Assembly: GCF_008124765.1 (NCBI RefSeq)
Contig: NZ_VNHS01000010.1
Location: 62,001 to 126,000, forward strand
Source of the DNA: Paenibacillus methanolicus
Lineage (GTDB): Bacteria > Bacillota > Bacilli > Paenibacillales > Paenibacillaceae
DNA length: 64,000 bases
Reading direction: 5' to 3'
Of this stretch, positions 1 to 8,557 are shown in pieces. The position numbers and the translations under genes are program-made. Under the pieces are notes generated by a model, which was not told the DNA's origin, did not search any database, and was given only the letters and a program-made list of their open reading frames with translations. How positions within the stretch are numbered: position 1 is the first letter of the stretch; every line of letters starts with the position of its first letter.

Positions 1-168
1 GACTGTTCTATAGTGTATGTGGGCTGGGGCCCATGCGTGCCTGTACGGTCAGCCGCGAGAAAAATGATTCGTCCCCCGCTCACCCGGGTATATCGGCTGC
101 CCCGAACTTTTATAAATCCCAATCCGCCCCTATGCCCTCTCCCTCTCCCACATCATACCAACACGAAA

Positions 169-197
169 GTCACAATCAGTCACAATTTCACTATAAT
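169..197 (+). promoter_or_regulatory. Candidate promoter of the metallophosphoesterase gene
   Basis: GTCACA (169-174), a 17-bp spacer and TATAAT (192-197). The -35 is part of a direct repeat GTCACAAT at 169-176 and 179-186, a 10-bp pitch, which could be a regulator site. The perfect -10 and spacing support it; the -35 is only 4/6. Bases 1-337 hold no other feature I can support. Confidence 0.45.
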
Positions 198-337
198 TCA
201 ACATGACTACGCACTGCATTTAACACTTATCCGTTAAGCTTGTCCCAAAGGTGCCGCACGCGCGAGTAAAAGCAGCCAAGTTATGGCAACCGTATATCTA
301 TTCGTAGAAATCAAAGAAACGGAGTTGATCGATCCCC

Positions 338-3300
338 ATGCCTCATCGCACGTCCACACGCAATCTGCTCGCCGGCGCCTTATCCGTCGCCTTGTTGGCC
401 CAAGGCCTCCTGGCCGGTACGGCGGCGGCCGCACCCGCGAACGCAAACGCAGCCAATCCAGCTAATGCCGCCGCAAACCAAACCGCTTCTACGACCGCCG
501 CAGCAACAGCCGCCTCCCCCTACGAAACGGTCCCGCGCGCGGACGGCAATAACCTCGTCTTCCCGGTCATCAGCGACATTCACATCAACGGCAGCGCCCG
601 GGCTTCGTCCAAATTCAAAGCGACGATGGAGCAGATTAACGCCATCGCGCCCGGCTATGACGCCCTCGTCAGCGTCGGCGATCTGACGGACAACGGCACG
701 TCGGCGCAATATGATGAGCTGATGTCGATCTATAACGGCTTGAAGCAGCCGAACGCCCAGCATCTGTTCGCGATCGGCAACCACGACTACTACGGCTCCG
801 CGACGCCGCAGGCCGCGCAGTCGCTGTTCAAGTCCAAGACCGGCATGGATGGCCTCTACTATGACCGATGGCTGAACGGCTATCATTTCATCGTCATCGG
901 CAGCGAGGACCGGGCCACGAACGGCACGCTCTCCGACGCGCAGATCGAGTGGCTGGACGCCAAGCTGGCCGAGAACGCCTCGCCGGACAAGCCGATCTTC
1001 GTCTTCTTCCACCAGCACATTAGCAACACCGTCTACGGCAGCGACCTGTGGGGCCACACCCAGAACGCCGCGAAGCTGTACGGCACGTTGGCCAAATATC
1101 CGCAGGCGATCACGTTCTCCGGCCACTCCCACTACGTGCTCGACGATCCGCGGACGGCGCATCAGCGCGACTTCACCTCGCTTGGCACGGCGGCGATCCG
1201 CTATCCCGAGCTCGAGCCGGGCAAGGTGCAGGGCAACCATCCGACCGACGATATTACGCAGGGCTACATCGTGGAGGTGCAAGACGACAAGGTGCTCGTG
1301 AAACGCCGCGATTTCCACGCGAACGCCTGGACCGGCGAGGATTGGGTCATCGACTACCCGGCCGTGAAAGCCAAGTTCAAATACACCGACAACCGGGATA
1401 CCGTCAAGCCAGCCTTCCCGGCTAGCGCCAAAGCAACCGTCGTGGGCGGCAGCGTAACCGAGACGAGGTTCCGCATCGAATTCGATCAGGCGACGGACAA
1501 CCTGAACGTGCACAGCTATGAGATTAACGTCACGAACGATAAGACGGGTCAAAAAGCGACGTCCGTCCTCGCCTTCTCGGACTTCTATCTCGATCCGGTA
1601 CCGGCGAAGCTCGCCTTCGACATCGGCGGCCTGACCGGGGACACCGCGTATACCGCATCGGTGACGGCGATCGACTCGTTCGGCAACCGCAGCGACAAGA
1701 CGCTGACGGCGAAGGTGACGACCGGGGCCAAAGCGCCGTTCACCCCGCCGGTCGCGGATGTCATCGACATCGACTTCATGGACGGTACCGCGAAGGACGT
1801 CTCCGGCAAAGGCAACGACGCGACGCCGCAGGGCGACGTCGGCATCGCCTACGATCCGGCGTTCAAGAAGCCGGCCGCTTGGTTGAAGGGCAAGAGCAAC
1901 GAGTTCTTCGCCATCCAGCCGAGCGCATCCATCAAATCCGTGACGCAATCCGCGTCCATTGAAGCGTTGTTCAAGCTCAATTCCATCCGGGACCACGCGG
2001 TCTTCGGCAACACGCAAAGCGGCGGCCTTTCTTTCGAATCGACGGACGACGGCAACATGGAGCTGTGGCTCCACGCGGGCGGCAACTATACCCGCATCGG
2101 CATCCCGCTCGAGACCGGCGTCGTTCATCACCTCGTCGGCACGTACGACGGTTCGGCCGTGACGCTCTACCATAACGGCGTGAAGGTGAAAACGCAGGGC
2201 GTCACCGGCGCGATCAAGCAGCCGGACATCCCGTTCGCGATCGGCGCCGATCCGGAAGCGAACCTGAAGGGCAACTACGTGCTGGACGGTTCGGTCAGCG
2301 TCGCCCGGCTGTATAGCAAGGCGCTCACGCAGGAGCAGGTCAAGTACAGCTACGATCAGCTGGCCAAACGGCTGAACGCGCCTTCCTTCAACACGCTGCA
2401 TGACGGCATCGCGGCAGGACGCGCGCTCGCGGCGGACGCGTCCAAGATCGGCGACGCGCCGGGCCAATATCCCGCTTCGGCCATGACGGCATTCGGCGTC
2501 GCGCTCGACAAGGCCGACATCACGATGATGTCCCGCACGGCGGGCGAGGACGAAGCGAAGCAAGCCGCCAGCGAACTCGCCCAAGGGCGCGCCGTGCTCG
2601 AAGCCGCCAAAAATGGCGCCGCACAGACAGGCGCATACCTGGAAGGCCAGGCCAAAGCCGTAGCCGGCCAAACCATCGCTTTGACGTACGGCATCCGCGG
2701 CGACGCCGCATCCGGCTCGGTCGCGCAGGATCTGACGATCGACTACGCCGCCGATAAGCTGCAATTCCTGGGCTTCGAAGCCGCCGACCAGCTGAAGCCG
2801 GGGTTCCAAGTGGTCGACGCCGAGGACAAGGACGGGAAGCTCCGTATTATCGCCGCCGCAATCCCGCCTGCATCGGAGCTGCAAGGCCATCTGCTGCAGA
2901 TTCGCTTCAAGGTGAAAGCCGGTGCCGCATCGGGCACGACGGCATTGTCCGCATCCCGTATCGTTCTCGCCGACGCATCGGGCACCGAGAAGACGATCCC
3001 ATCGTCCGGCTCGCATGCGCTAACCATCGGCGCGGCCAGCGACAACGCCGCCCTGCTGAAATTGATCCAAGACGCCTCCGTCTTACATCAGAACGCGGTC
3101 GAAGGCGGCGCGATCGGCCAGTATCCGGCAGGCTCCCGAGCAGCTCTGCAGACGGCGATCGATAATGCGAAGCAAACCGCGGACAACGCGGAGGCGACCG
3201 ACGCCGACATCGCCAAAGCGGCAGCCGATCTTCAACTTGCCGTGCAGAGCTTCAAGGACAGCGTCAACAAACCGACCGCCGGCGACACGAACAACGACGG

Positions 3301-3466
3301 CAAATTCTCCATTGGCGACCTCGCCCTCGTCGCGCAAGGCTACGGCGCAGCAAGCACGGACGCGAATTGGAACGACATCAAGGCATACGACTTCAATGCC
3401 GACGGCCGCATCGGACTCGAGGACTTGGCATACGTGGCCAGACGCATTCTCGGTACGCAGGCATAA
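338..3466 (+). CDS. Secreted metallophosphoesterase with LamG, FIVAR, cohesin and dockerin modules
   Basis: 1042 residues. A signal peptide occupies about residues 1-32 and ends in an Ala-rich cleavage region. The calcineurin-like phosphoesterase core follows (about 70-350): SDIHING, GDLTDNG, GNHDYYG, FFHQH and FSGHSHY supply the usual Asp/His/Asn di-metal ligands. A fibronectin-III-like segment (about 360-460), a LamG/concanavalin-like domain (about 470-665), a FIVAR-like segment, a cohesin-like beta domain (about 770-895), a second FIVAR-like helix pair (about 905-970) and a C-terminal dockerin with two Ca-binding loops (GDTNNDGKFSIGDL and DFNADGRIGLEDL) complete it. It acts outside the cell; the substrate cannot be read from sequence. 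One chain carrying both a cohesin-like and a dockerin module is notable. The gene appears monocistronic, with a terminator about 50 bp downstream. Confidence 0.88.
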   Translation: MPHRTSTRNLLAGALSVALLAQGLLAGTAAAAPANANAANPANAAANQTASTTAAATAASPYETVPRADGNNLVFPVISDIHINGSARASSKFKATMEQINAIAPGYDALVSVGDLTDNGTSAQYDELMSIYNGLKQPNAQHLFAIGNHDYYGSATPQAAQSLFKSKTGMDGLYYDRWLNGYHFIVIGSEDRATNGTLSDAQIEWLDAKLAENASPDKPIFVFFHQHISNTVYGSDLWGHTQNAAKLYGTLAKYPQAITFSGHSHYVLDDPRTAHQRDFTSLGTAAIRYPELEPGKVQGNHPTDDITQGYIVEVQDDKVLVKRRDFHANAWTGEDWVIDYPAVKAKFKYTDNRDTVKPAFPASAKATVVGGSVTETRFRIEFDQATDNLNVHSYEINVTNDKTGQKATSVLAFSDFYLDPVPAKLAFDIGGLTGDTAYTASVTAIDSFGNRSDKTLTAKVTTGAKAPFTPPVADVIDIDFMDGTAKDVSGKGNDATPQGDVGIAYDPAFKKPAAWLKGKSNEFFAIQPSASIKSVTQSASIEALFKLNSIRDHAVFGNTQSGGLSFESTDDGNMELWLHAGGNYTRIGIPLETGVVHHLVGTYDGSAVTLYHNGVKVKTQGVTGAIKQPDIPFAIGADPEANLKGNYVLDGSVSVARLYSKALTQEQVKYSYDQLAKRLNAPSFNTLHDGIAAGRALAADASKIGDAPGQYPASAMTAFGVALDKADITMMSRTAGEDEAKQAASELAQGRAVLEAAKNGAAQTGAYLEGQAKAVAGQTIALTYGIRGDAASGSVAQDLTIDYAADKLQFLGFEAADQLKPGFQVVDAEDKDGKLRIIAAAIPPASELQGHLLQIRFKVKAGAASGTTALSASRIVLADASGTEKTIPSSGSHALTIGAASDNAALLKLIQDASVLHQNAVEGGAIGQYPAGSRAALQTAIDNAKQTADNAEATDADIAKAAADLQLAVQSFKDSVNKPTAGDTNNDGKFSIGDLALVAQGYGAASTDANWNDIKAYDFNADGRIGLEDLAYVARRILGTQA

Positions 3467-3517
3467 TTTTCAACGCTAGCCCTTTATCGCATCCTTTCAT
3501 CTAAATAAACGTAAAGA

Positions 3518-3554
3518 AGCGAGCGCGCCTCCGACATCGGTAGGCGCGCTCGCT
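3518..3554. terminator. Terminator between convergent genes
   Basis: A perfect 13-bp stem (AGCGAGCGCGCCT and its complement) with an 11-nt loop. The T-richer flank is on the minus side, but the hairpin can serve both convergent genes. Confidence 0.7.
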
Positions 3555-3593
3555 ATCTATGGCCGATTCAATACTCGCCCTTTTCAGCGTCTA

Positions 3594-4721
3594 CTATTGG
3601 TCCAATTGGTGATACAGATCGATGATGCATGCCGAGAAATCCCAGCCGACTTCCTCGGCATTCGCGGCGATTTTGCGCACGCGCTCTTCGAATTCGACGA
3701 GCCAATCTTCCGTTTCTTCCTCGTTCATGCGTCCGATAATATCCCCGTACACCGAGATCAAGCTACTCAGCAGCCGATATTCGTCGTAGCCGGACATGAC
3801 GGCGAACTCGACGGCCGACTCAACGTAGATCAGCATCAGCTCGGTCACCCCCTTGGCGTCTCCCGTCAACTTCTCGTACTCGGCAATGGCTTTCTTCGCT
3901 TCCGCGATCCTCAGCTTCGGCTGGCCGCGACCCGGGAGAAACTCCTGCCTGATCTTCTTCTTATGATCTGCGAGCAGCGCCTGCGCCGCCGACTCGCCGA
4001 GTACCTCCAGCGTCAGCATACGCTCCGCCTCTTTGCTCGTCTCGAAGCAGCGCTTCACGAGCTCCCGGAGCTGTTCGGCATCCAGCTGCTTCAAATGCTT
4101 GTTCAGCTGCGATTTCGTCAGCTTCGCCGGCTTGTCCGGTTTGTCCGCCGCCGGGACGGCAGGCTCGCGCTTCGGCACGAAATGTCGCCCTTCTTCGGCC
4201 AGCAGCTCGTTCACCTCGTCCAAATCGAATGCTTCCGCGCCGAAGTCCTTCGGCATCCACCGGACGATATCCGCATAATCCGGATGCGTCTTGTCCGACA
4301 AGACGGCCAGTTTCTCATCATAACCCGCCACTCCGCCCGCATTCTCGGGCGGACAGCTTCTCTCGCCGCCCAAGCATACGGGATACGTCGGCTCCTGCGG
4401 CGACTCCTCGATGATCCGCACCGTAATGCGGTGCTTCCAATCGTCGCCGAAATCATAGACATACAGGAAGCTGTCGCCCTCCTGCTTGACATGGCTGCTC
4501 ACCTTCTCCTTGCGGGCATTCCAATTATTTTGTCCGCCCAATCGAGGAAGCTCGATCATCTTCCCATCCACCAAGAACAGATAGTGATGTTCGTTTTCCC
4601 ACCCCATGACCGCCTGCACAATCCGGTTCAACTGCTGGAACGTCATGTCCGCGCGGAACCGGAAGTCGCGCCAGATCGGCGGGCTTGTCTCCTCAAGCTC
4701 GACTCTGCATATGAAGTCCAT
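3594..4721 (-). CDS. Plasmid pRiA4b ORF-3-like / IS1096 TnpR-like family protein
   Basis: 375 residues starting behind AGGAGG with 9-nt spacing. The N-terminal half (about 1-175) is the PRiA4_ORF3-type beta-rich domain: an ICRVELEETSPPIWRDF opening, then MGWENEHHYLF and YVYDFGDDWKHRI, all typical of the family. The C-terminal half is charged and helical, with no motif I recognise. The family name comes from a passenger gene of a mobile element, but chromosomal copies such as this are stand-alone, and no transposase or inverted repeat flanks it. Molecular function is unknown. The 92-bp gap to the next minus gene contains that gene's terminator, so this gene is probably transcribed separately. 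Confidence 0.8.
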   Translation of the reverse strand: MDFICRVELEETSPPIWRDFRFRADMTFQQLNRIVQAVMGWENEHHYLFLVDGKMIELPRLGGQNNWNARKEKVSSHVKQEGDSFLYVYDFGDDWKHRITVRIIEESPQEPTYPVCLGGERSCPPENAGGVAGYDEKLAVLSDKTHPDYADIVRWMPKDFGAEAFDLDEVNELLAEEGRHFVPKREPAVPAADKPDKPAKLTKSQLNKHLKQLDAEQLRELVKRCFETSKEAERMLTLEVLGESAAQALLADHKKKIRQEFLPGRGQPKLRIAEAKKAIAEYEKLTGDAKGVTELMLIYVESAVEFAVMSGYDEYRLLSSLISVYGDIIGRMNEEETEDWLVEFEERVRKIAANAEEVGWDFSACIIDLYHQLDQ

Positions 4722-4772
4722 TCTCCAACACCTCCTGATAAGACCTATTCTAGTAGGTTTAAGAACGAGAAA

Positions 4773-4807
4773 AAAGACGCAGCCGAATTACATCCAGCCG
4801 CGTCTTT
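4773..4807 (-). terminator. Terminator of the PPOX gene
   Basis: On the minus strand an 8-bp stem (AAAGACGC/GCGTCTTT) is followed by a run of six T. It lies 7 bp past the stop of the PPOX gene. Confidence 0.7.
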
Positions 4808-4813
4808 CGTCCC

Positions 4814-5410
4814 CTACTCCTTCAACTCGTACCCGCTAATCTTCAGATGCGCCTTGAACATCTCCAGCGTCGAAGGCAGCGTCTCCTTGTCAGGCCACGT
4901 CTCGCCGCTCCAGATTCCGGATTGCTTCAGCGCGCGCGGACAGTGAACGAACGCCTCTTCGACCTCGACGATGACGGCCATGCCCGTCGTCTTTCCCTTC
5001 CACTGCTGCGCCGCGATCAGTTCTTCGCTCCGCGTGACGTACGCGCGGCCGTTGATACGCAGCACCTCGTTCAGACCCGGTATGAGGAAAATCATGCCCA
5101 CCTGCGGATTGTCCGCGATGTTGAGCAGCGAATCGATCCGCCGGTTGCCCATCCGATCCGGGAAGATCAGATGCCGCTCGTCCAGCACCTTGACGAAGCC
5201 CGTCTCGTCACCGCGCGGCGAGACGTCCGCGCGGCCGCTTGCCCCCGCCGAAGCCAGGAAGAAGATCGGCGACATCTCGAGATATCGCTCGATCCCATCG
5301 TCGAGGACGCCGACCGTTTTGCTCACCACCGCGTCATGCGGCTGGCCCACGATCTCCTGCAGCTCCTCTGCCGACGTGATGATGCCTTGTTGCCACTTGC
5401 TATCTAACAT
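4814..5410 (-). CDS. Pyridoxamine 5'-phosphate oxidase-type flavoprotein
   Basis: 198 residues, start behind AAGGAG. The split-barrel FMN-binding fold is recognisable from FFLASAGASGRADVSPRGDE, the LIFPDRMGNRRIDSLLNI segment and NPQVGMIFLIPG, which is the order seen in the MSMEG_1061-like group of PPOX proteins. Members of this group are FMN- or F420-dependent oxidoreductases of mostly unknown substrate. It is not a true PdxH, which is longer and has different phosphate-binding residues. No operon partner is evident: it has its own terminator, and 159 bp separates it from the next gene upstream. Confidence 0.82.
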   Translation of the reverse strand: MLDSKWQQGIITSAEELQEIVGQPHDAVVSKTVGVLDDGIERYLEMSPIFFLASAGASGRADVSPRGDETGFVKVLDERHLIFPDRMGNRRIDSLLNIADNPQVGMIFLIPGLNEVLRINGRAYVTRSEELIAAQQWKGKTTGMAVIVEVEEAFVHCPRALKQSGIWSGETWPDKETLPSTLEMFKAHLKISGYELKE

Positions 5411-5569
5411 GTTCGTCTCTCCTTAGCTGCCGCCGTTCTCGTGATCGTGCTTCGAATCTTCATTGTACCGTCCCGACGGCAAGGGAAGCAACTCGCGTCC
5501 CCGCGCTCCAATGGCCAGCACCGTTCCCGGCGAGCGCCTTCGTCCCCGGCTTCCTAAGATGCTCCGACG

Positions 5570-6205
5570 CTACCGCGCGCGAACCCCGACCGCCTCCAGC
5601 CACGCCTTCGCGATCAGCGAGTGGCCCGCCGCGGATGGATGAACGCCGTCGCCCGCCCAATACGCCGGCCCCGTCTTCATGCTCGCCTGCGCGAACAGCC
5701 CGTCGAGCGGCACGTAGGCCGCCTTGAACTCCTGCGCCAGCTCGCGGACGGCCGCGATTTTCGGATCGAGATCTTCGCGCCAGCCCTTCCGGTCCTCCGG
5801 CACGGGCAGCACGAACGGCTCGACGAGCACCAGTTTCGCGTCCAGCCGGTCCAGCGTGCTCGTGATCAACCGCCGATACCCCGCGTAATATTGCTCCGCG
5901 CTCGTCGGGTCGTTATTATCGTAGCGCCGCCACGTGTCGTTAATGCCGATGTAGATCGAGACCACCGTCGGGTTCAGCGCCAGGCAATCCTCCTCCCACC
6001 GCCGCTCCAGATCAACCACCCGGTTGCCGCTGATGCCCCGGTTGTGGAACGTCAGGTTCAGTTCCGGATAACGGCGCCCCAGCTCGGCCGCGATGAAGTA
6101 CGGATAGCCGACTCCTAGATTCAGCGCTTCATGGTAATTCCGTCCGCAATCGGTAATGCTGTCCCCTTGAAACAAAATGACGTCGTTCGCCGCAAGCGCT
6201 GCCAT
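5570..6205 (-). CDS. SGNH/GDSL-family hydrolase (esterase-like)
   Basis: 211 residues from the ATG at 6205, chosen because GAGGAG lies 9 nt upstream. The frame stays open another 168 bp, but that stretch runs into the dispersed repeat and encodes unrelated residues. Family blocks are in order: GDSITD (Ser nucleophile) at the N-terminus, the Gly of GISGNRV, GINDTWRR (Asn oxyanion), and DGVHPS with the catalytic Asp and His near the C-terminus. There is no signal peptide, so it is probably a cytoplasmic lipase/acylesterase-like or carbohydrate-esterase-like enzyme. The substrate is unknown. The gene stands alone. Confidence 0.88.
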   Translation of the reverse strand: MAALAANDVILFQGDSITDCGRNYHEALNLGVGYPYFIAAELGRRYPELNLTFHNRGISGNRVVDLERRWEEDCLALNPTVVSIYIGINDTWRRYDNNDPTSAEQYYAGYRRLITSTLDRLDAKLVLVEPFVLPVPEDRKGWREDLDPKIAAVRELAQEFKAAYVPLDGLFAQASMKTGPAYWAGDGVHPSAAGHSLIAKAWLEAVGVRAR

Positions 6206-6340
6206 TTTCCTCATCTCCTCTTCCGCCCATACGGGCATGCCATCGTTTTCCTTCACCTTACCAGAAACGCCGCGGCCGCGTAACCCGAACTTTTTGTCTA
6301 TTTTCCATCCGCCGATTGTACATTCTCGCGATACTTTCTC

Positions 6341-6521
6341 CCTCCCCCTTCCCCCTCCGCCGAGGGGAACCAAAGGACTTCGCCCTCTGGACTCCCATTT
6401 TCATGCTGGTTCGCTTGTTCGGGGTCGGCGGGTTGCTTCGAACTGGCACGCTTTTGTCCTGACGGACAAAGCTTCAGTGGGTGATTAAGTCCGTCCTAAG
6501 ACTTAAGCCTGTCAACAATAG
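6341..6521 (+). repeat. Dispersed structured repeat, copy A
   Basis: A member of a family also found at 11659-11883, 25648-25788, 25795-25993 and 57964-58101. Conserved blocks in order: a pyrimidine-rich start, a hairpin (CCCCCT-CCGCCG-AGGGGA), CAAAGGACTTCGCCCTCTGG, ACTCCC, and a 3' hairpin TTTGTCC-TGAC-GGACAAA. Copies A and B share a further 3' extension ending GACTTAAGCCTGTCAACAATAG. Copy A fills part of the 493-bp space between the SGNH gene and the ABC permease. The frame is not conserved, so I regard it as non-coding. Confidence 0.85.
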
Positions 6522-6594
6522 GCCGCCAGGGGCATCACAGTAACCTTCGCTTTCGTCCGCTTTCGCGGACACGCTTTACTTCTATCCCTTTACA

Positions 6595-6640
6595 ACAAAA
6601 AAGACCTTCGCCCGCGCCGAATGCGCAAGCAAAGGTCCTT
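6595..6640 (-). terminator. Terminator of the sugar ABC transporter operon
   Basis: On the minus strand GACCTT/AAGGTC encloses a GC-rich loop and is followed by TTTTTT. It lies just past the stop of the last permease gene. Confidence 0.65.
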
Positions 6641-6698
6641 GATACCACCGTTGATAGAGCCGCGGAACAGCCGCACGAAGGCAGACGCTCCCCGCTTG

Positions 6699-7538
6699 TT
6701 ACCCTTTGACGCCCGAGATCGCGACCGATTCGATGATCTGCTTCTGGAACACGATGAAGACGATCAGCATCGGCAGGAGCGCGATGACCGAAGCGGCCAT
6801 GATGAGCGGGTAGTCCGTCTGGATCGCGTACATCGCGTTGAAGCTCGCGATAACCAACTGAAGCGTCTGCTTCTCCGGCGAGTTCAAGTAGATGATCGGC
6901 GCCAGGTAATCGTTCCAGATGCCCATGAACCACAGAATGAACTGCGCCGCGATCGCCGGCTTAATGAGCGGGAAGATAACCCGGCCATAGATGCCGAAGT
7001 ACGAGCTGCCGTCGATTTTGGCCGCTTCGATGATCGCGTTGGGCACGCTAGACAGGTACTGGCGCAGGAAGAAGATCATCACGATGTTGCCGAACAGCCC
7101 CGGGATGATGAGCGGCTTCAGCGAGTCGGTCCAACCCAGCTCCGAAAACATGACGAACTGCGGAATCATGATGGACGGATACGGAATCATGAGCGACGAG
7201 AGCAGGATAAGGAAGATGACGTCCTTATACGGCACCTTCAGCTTCGCGAACGCAAAGGCCGCGAGCGACGAGGTGAACGTGCCCACCACCGTGACGGACA
7301 CGGCGATGATGACGCTGTTCTGAATACCGGAGAGAAGCGGCCCCGCGGTCCAAATCTCCGAATATTTGCCCCAGATGAACGGGTCCGGGATCCATTTCGG
7401 CGGCAGCGCGAACACCGCCATTTTGTCTTTCACCGACGTCGAGACCATCCAGATTAACGGAGCGATCATGACAATCGCGCCGATGGCGAGGAGGACGAAT
7501 ATGATGCCGTCCCCGATTAGTTTGCTGCGTGTACGCAT
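6699..7538 (-). CDS. Carbohydrate ABC transporter permease (MalG type)
   Basis: 279 residues with about six membrane segments. The cytoplasmic EAA loop that docks the ATPase is visible as EAAKIDGSSYFGIYGRVIFP, and the C-terminus (ESVAISGVKG) is typical of MalG-type permeases. It is the last gene of the importer operon, 18 bp after the MalF-type gene, with AAAGGAG in the gap. No ATPase gene is present; relatives in Bacillales commonly share an MsmX-type ATPase encoded elsewhere. The imported sugar is not evident, but the GH43 gene upstream suggests a plant-polysaccharide oligosaccharide. Confidence 0.93.
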   Translation of the reverse strand: MRTRSKLIGDGIIFVLLAIGAIVMIAPLIWMVSTSVKDKMAVFALPPKWIPDPFIWGKYSEIWTAGPLLSGIQNSVIIAVSVTVVGTFTSSLAAFAFAKLKVPYKDVIFLILLSSLMIPYPSIMIPQFVMFSELGWTDSLKPLIIPGLFGNIVMIFFLRQYLSSVPNAIIEAAKIDGSSYFGIYGRVIFPLIKPAIAAQFILWFMGIWNDYLAPIIYLNSPEKQTLQLVIASFNAMYAIQTDYPLIMAASVIALLPMLIVFIVFQKQIIESVAISGVKG

Positions 7539-7556
7539 AGGTCAGTTCGCTCCTTT

Positions 7557-8441
7557 CTAGTCGTTTTGGTTCGATTTGTCGAGTCTGAATTGAATCAGCG
7601 TGACGATGAAGATGAACAAGCCGAGCACGACGGACATCGCGGACGCATAGCCCATTTGCAAGTTGCCGAACGCCTTCTGCCAGATGTAGAACACGACGGA
7701 TGCCGAGCTGAACTCCGGACCGCCCGTGGACGTCATGATGTTGATCTCGGTGAAGATCTGCGAGCCGCCGATGATGTTCGTGACGACGAGGAAGAACGTA
7801 ACCGGCTTCACCATCGGCCACGTGATGTTCCAGAACGCCTGCCAACCGTTGGCGCCGTCGAGATCGGCCGCTTCGTAGTAATCCTTCGGCACGCTCTGGA
7901 TCGCCGCCAAATACAGCAGCATCGTGTAGCCGAGCCCTTTCCAGATCGCCATCAGCATAATGGCCGGTTTGACCGTATTTTTATCGGCAAGCCAGTTCGG
8001 GCCTTCGATGCCGAAGAGATCCAGGAACTGGTTTACCAAACCATAGTCGCCGTTATATGCCCATTGCCACAGAATCGAGATCGCGGCGAGCGAAGAAATG
8101 ACGGGGATGTAATAAATGACGCGGAATGCAGTCGTGCCCCAGATCCCCCGGTTGAGGCCGAGCGCGAGCAGCAGCGCCAGAATAAGTCCGATCGGAATGC
8201 CGATCATCATGAAGACCGTATTGAACATCGATTTGTGGAACAACTCGTCGCTCCACAGTTCCTTATAATTATCCAGACCGATAAAATTCATCTGTCCCAA
8301 GCCGTCCATGTCGGTGAACGAGCTATAGACGGAATAGAGGGTCGGATACAAGCCGAAGATAATGAATCCAAGCACAGGCGGAAGGATAAAGAGCAGACCG
8401 TAATATTTTTCTTTGCGGTACAGATTGGACTTCGTCTCCAT
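7557..8441 (-). CDS. Sugar ABC transporter permease (MalF type)
   Basis: 294 residues. A short cytoplasmic N-terminus precedes about six membrane helices, and the EAA loop reads EAADLDGANGWQAFWNITWP. It pairs with the MalG-type permease immediately downstream to form the membrane channel. It starts with ATG behind GGGGTGA, 116 bp downstream of the binding-protein stop. That gap contains a strong stem-loop which may set lower permease than binding-protein levels. Confidence in family is high; substrate unknown. Confidence 0.93.
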   Translation of the reverse strand: METKSNLYRKEKYYGLLFILPPVLGFIIFGLYPTLYSVYSSFTDMDGLGQMNFIGLDNYKELWSDELFHKSMFNTVFMMIGIPIGLILALLLALGLNRGIWGTTAFRVIYYIPVISSLAAISILWQWAYNGDYGLVNQFLDLFGIEGPNWLADKNTVKPAIMLMAIWKGLGYTMLLYLAAIQSVPKDYYEAADLDGANGWQAFWNITWPMVKPVTFFLVVTNIIGGSQIFTEINIMTSTGGPEFSSASVVFYIWQKAFGNLQMGYASAMSVVLGLFIFIVTLIQFRLDKSNQND

Positions 8442-8467
8442 AAGTCACCCCTGAGTGCGGACGTACT

Positions 8468-8524
8468 CGGCGATGACGCGCTGCGCTTGCCTTCGAGAAA
8501 GGCGGCCGCTTGTCGTCATCGCCG
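8468..8524 (-). other. Intercistronic stem-loop between binding protein and permease genes
   Basis: A perfect 11-bp stem (CGGCGATGACG and complement) encloses a second GCCTT-AAGGC hairpin. There is no T-tract, so it looks like an mRNA stabiliser or processing element rather than a terminator, as is common after the first gene of binding-protein operons. Function is inferred. Confidence 0.6.
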
Positions 8525-8557
8525 GAACGTCTTGACTATTTCTTTATTTAGGTTGGA

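Noticed and set aside
380..3016. Very long open frame (878 codons) opposite the metallophosphoesterase gene
   Set aside because: The composition is Arg/Val/Asp-rich as expected from the reverse strand of a high-GC gene, there is no recognisable domain, and the sense frame has clear catalytic motifs.
3594..4721. IS1096-type insertion sequence
   Set aside because: Only the TnpR-like passenger-family protein is present; no transposase, terminal inverted repeats or target duplication is visible.
6206..6373. N-terminal extension of the SGNH hydrolase into the dispersed repeat
   Set aside because: The extension encodes repeat sequence, while ATG 6205 has GAGGAG at proper spacing and directly precedes the GDSITD block.
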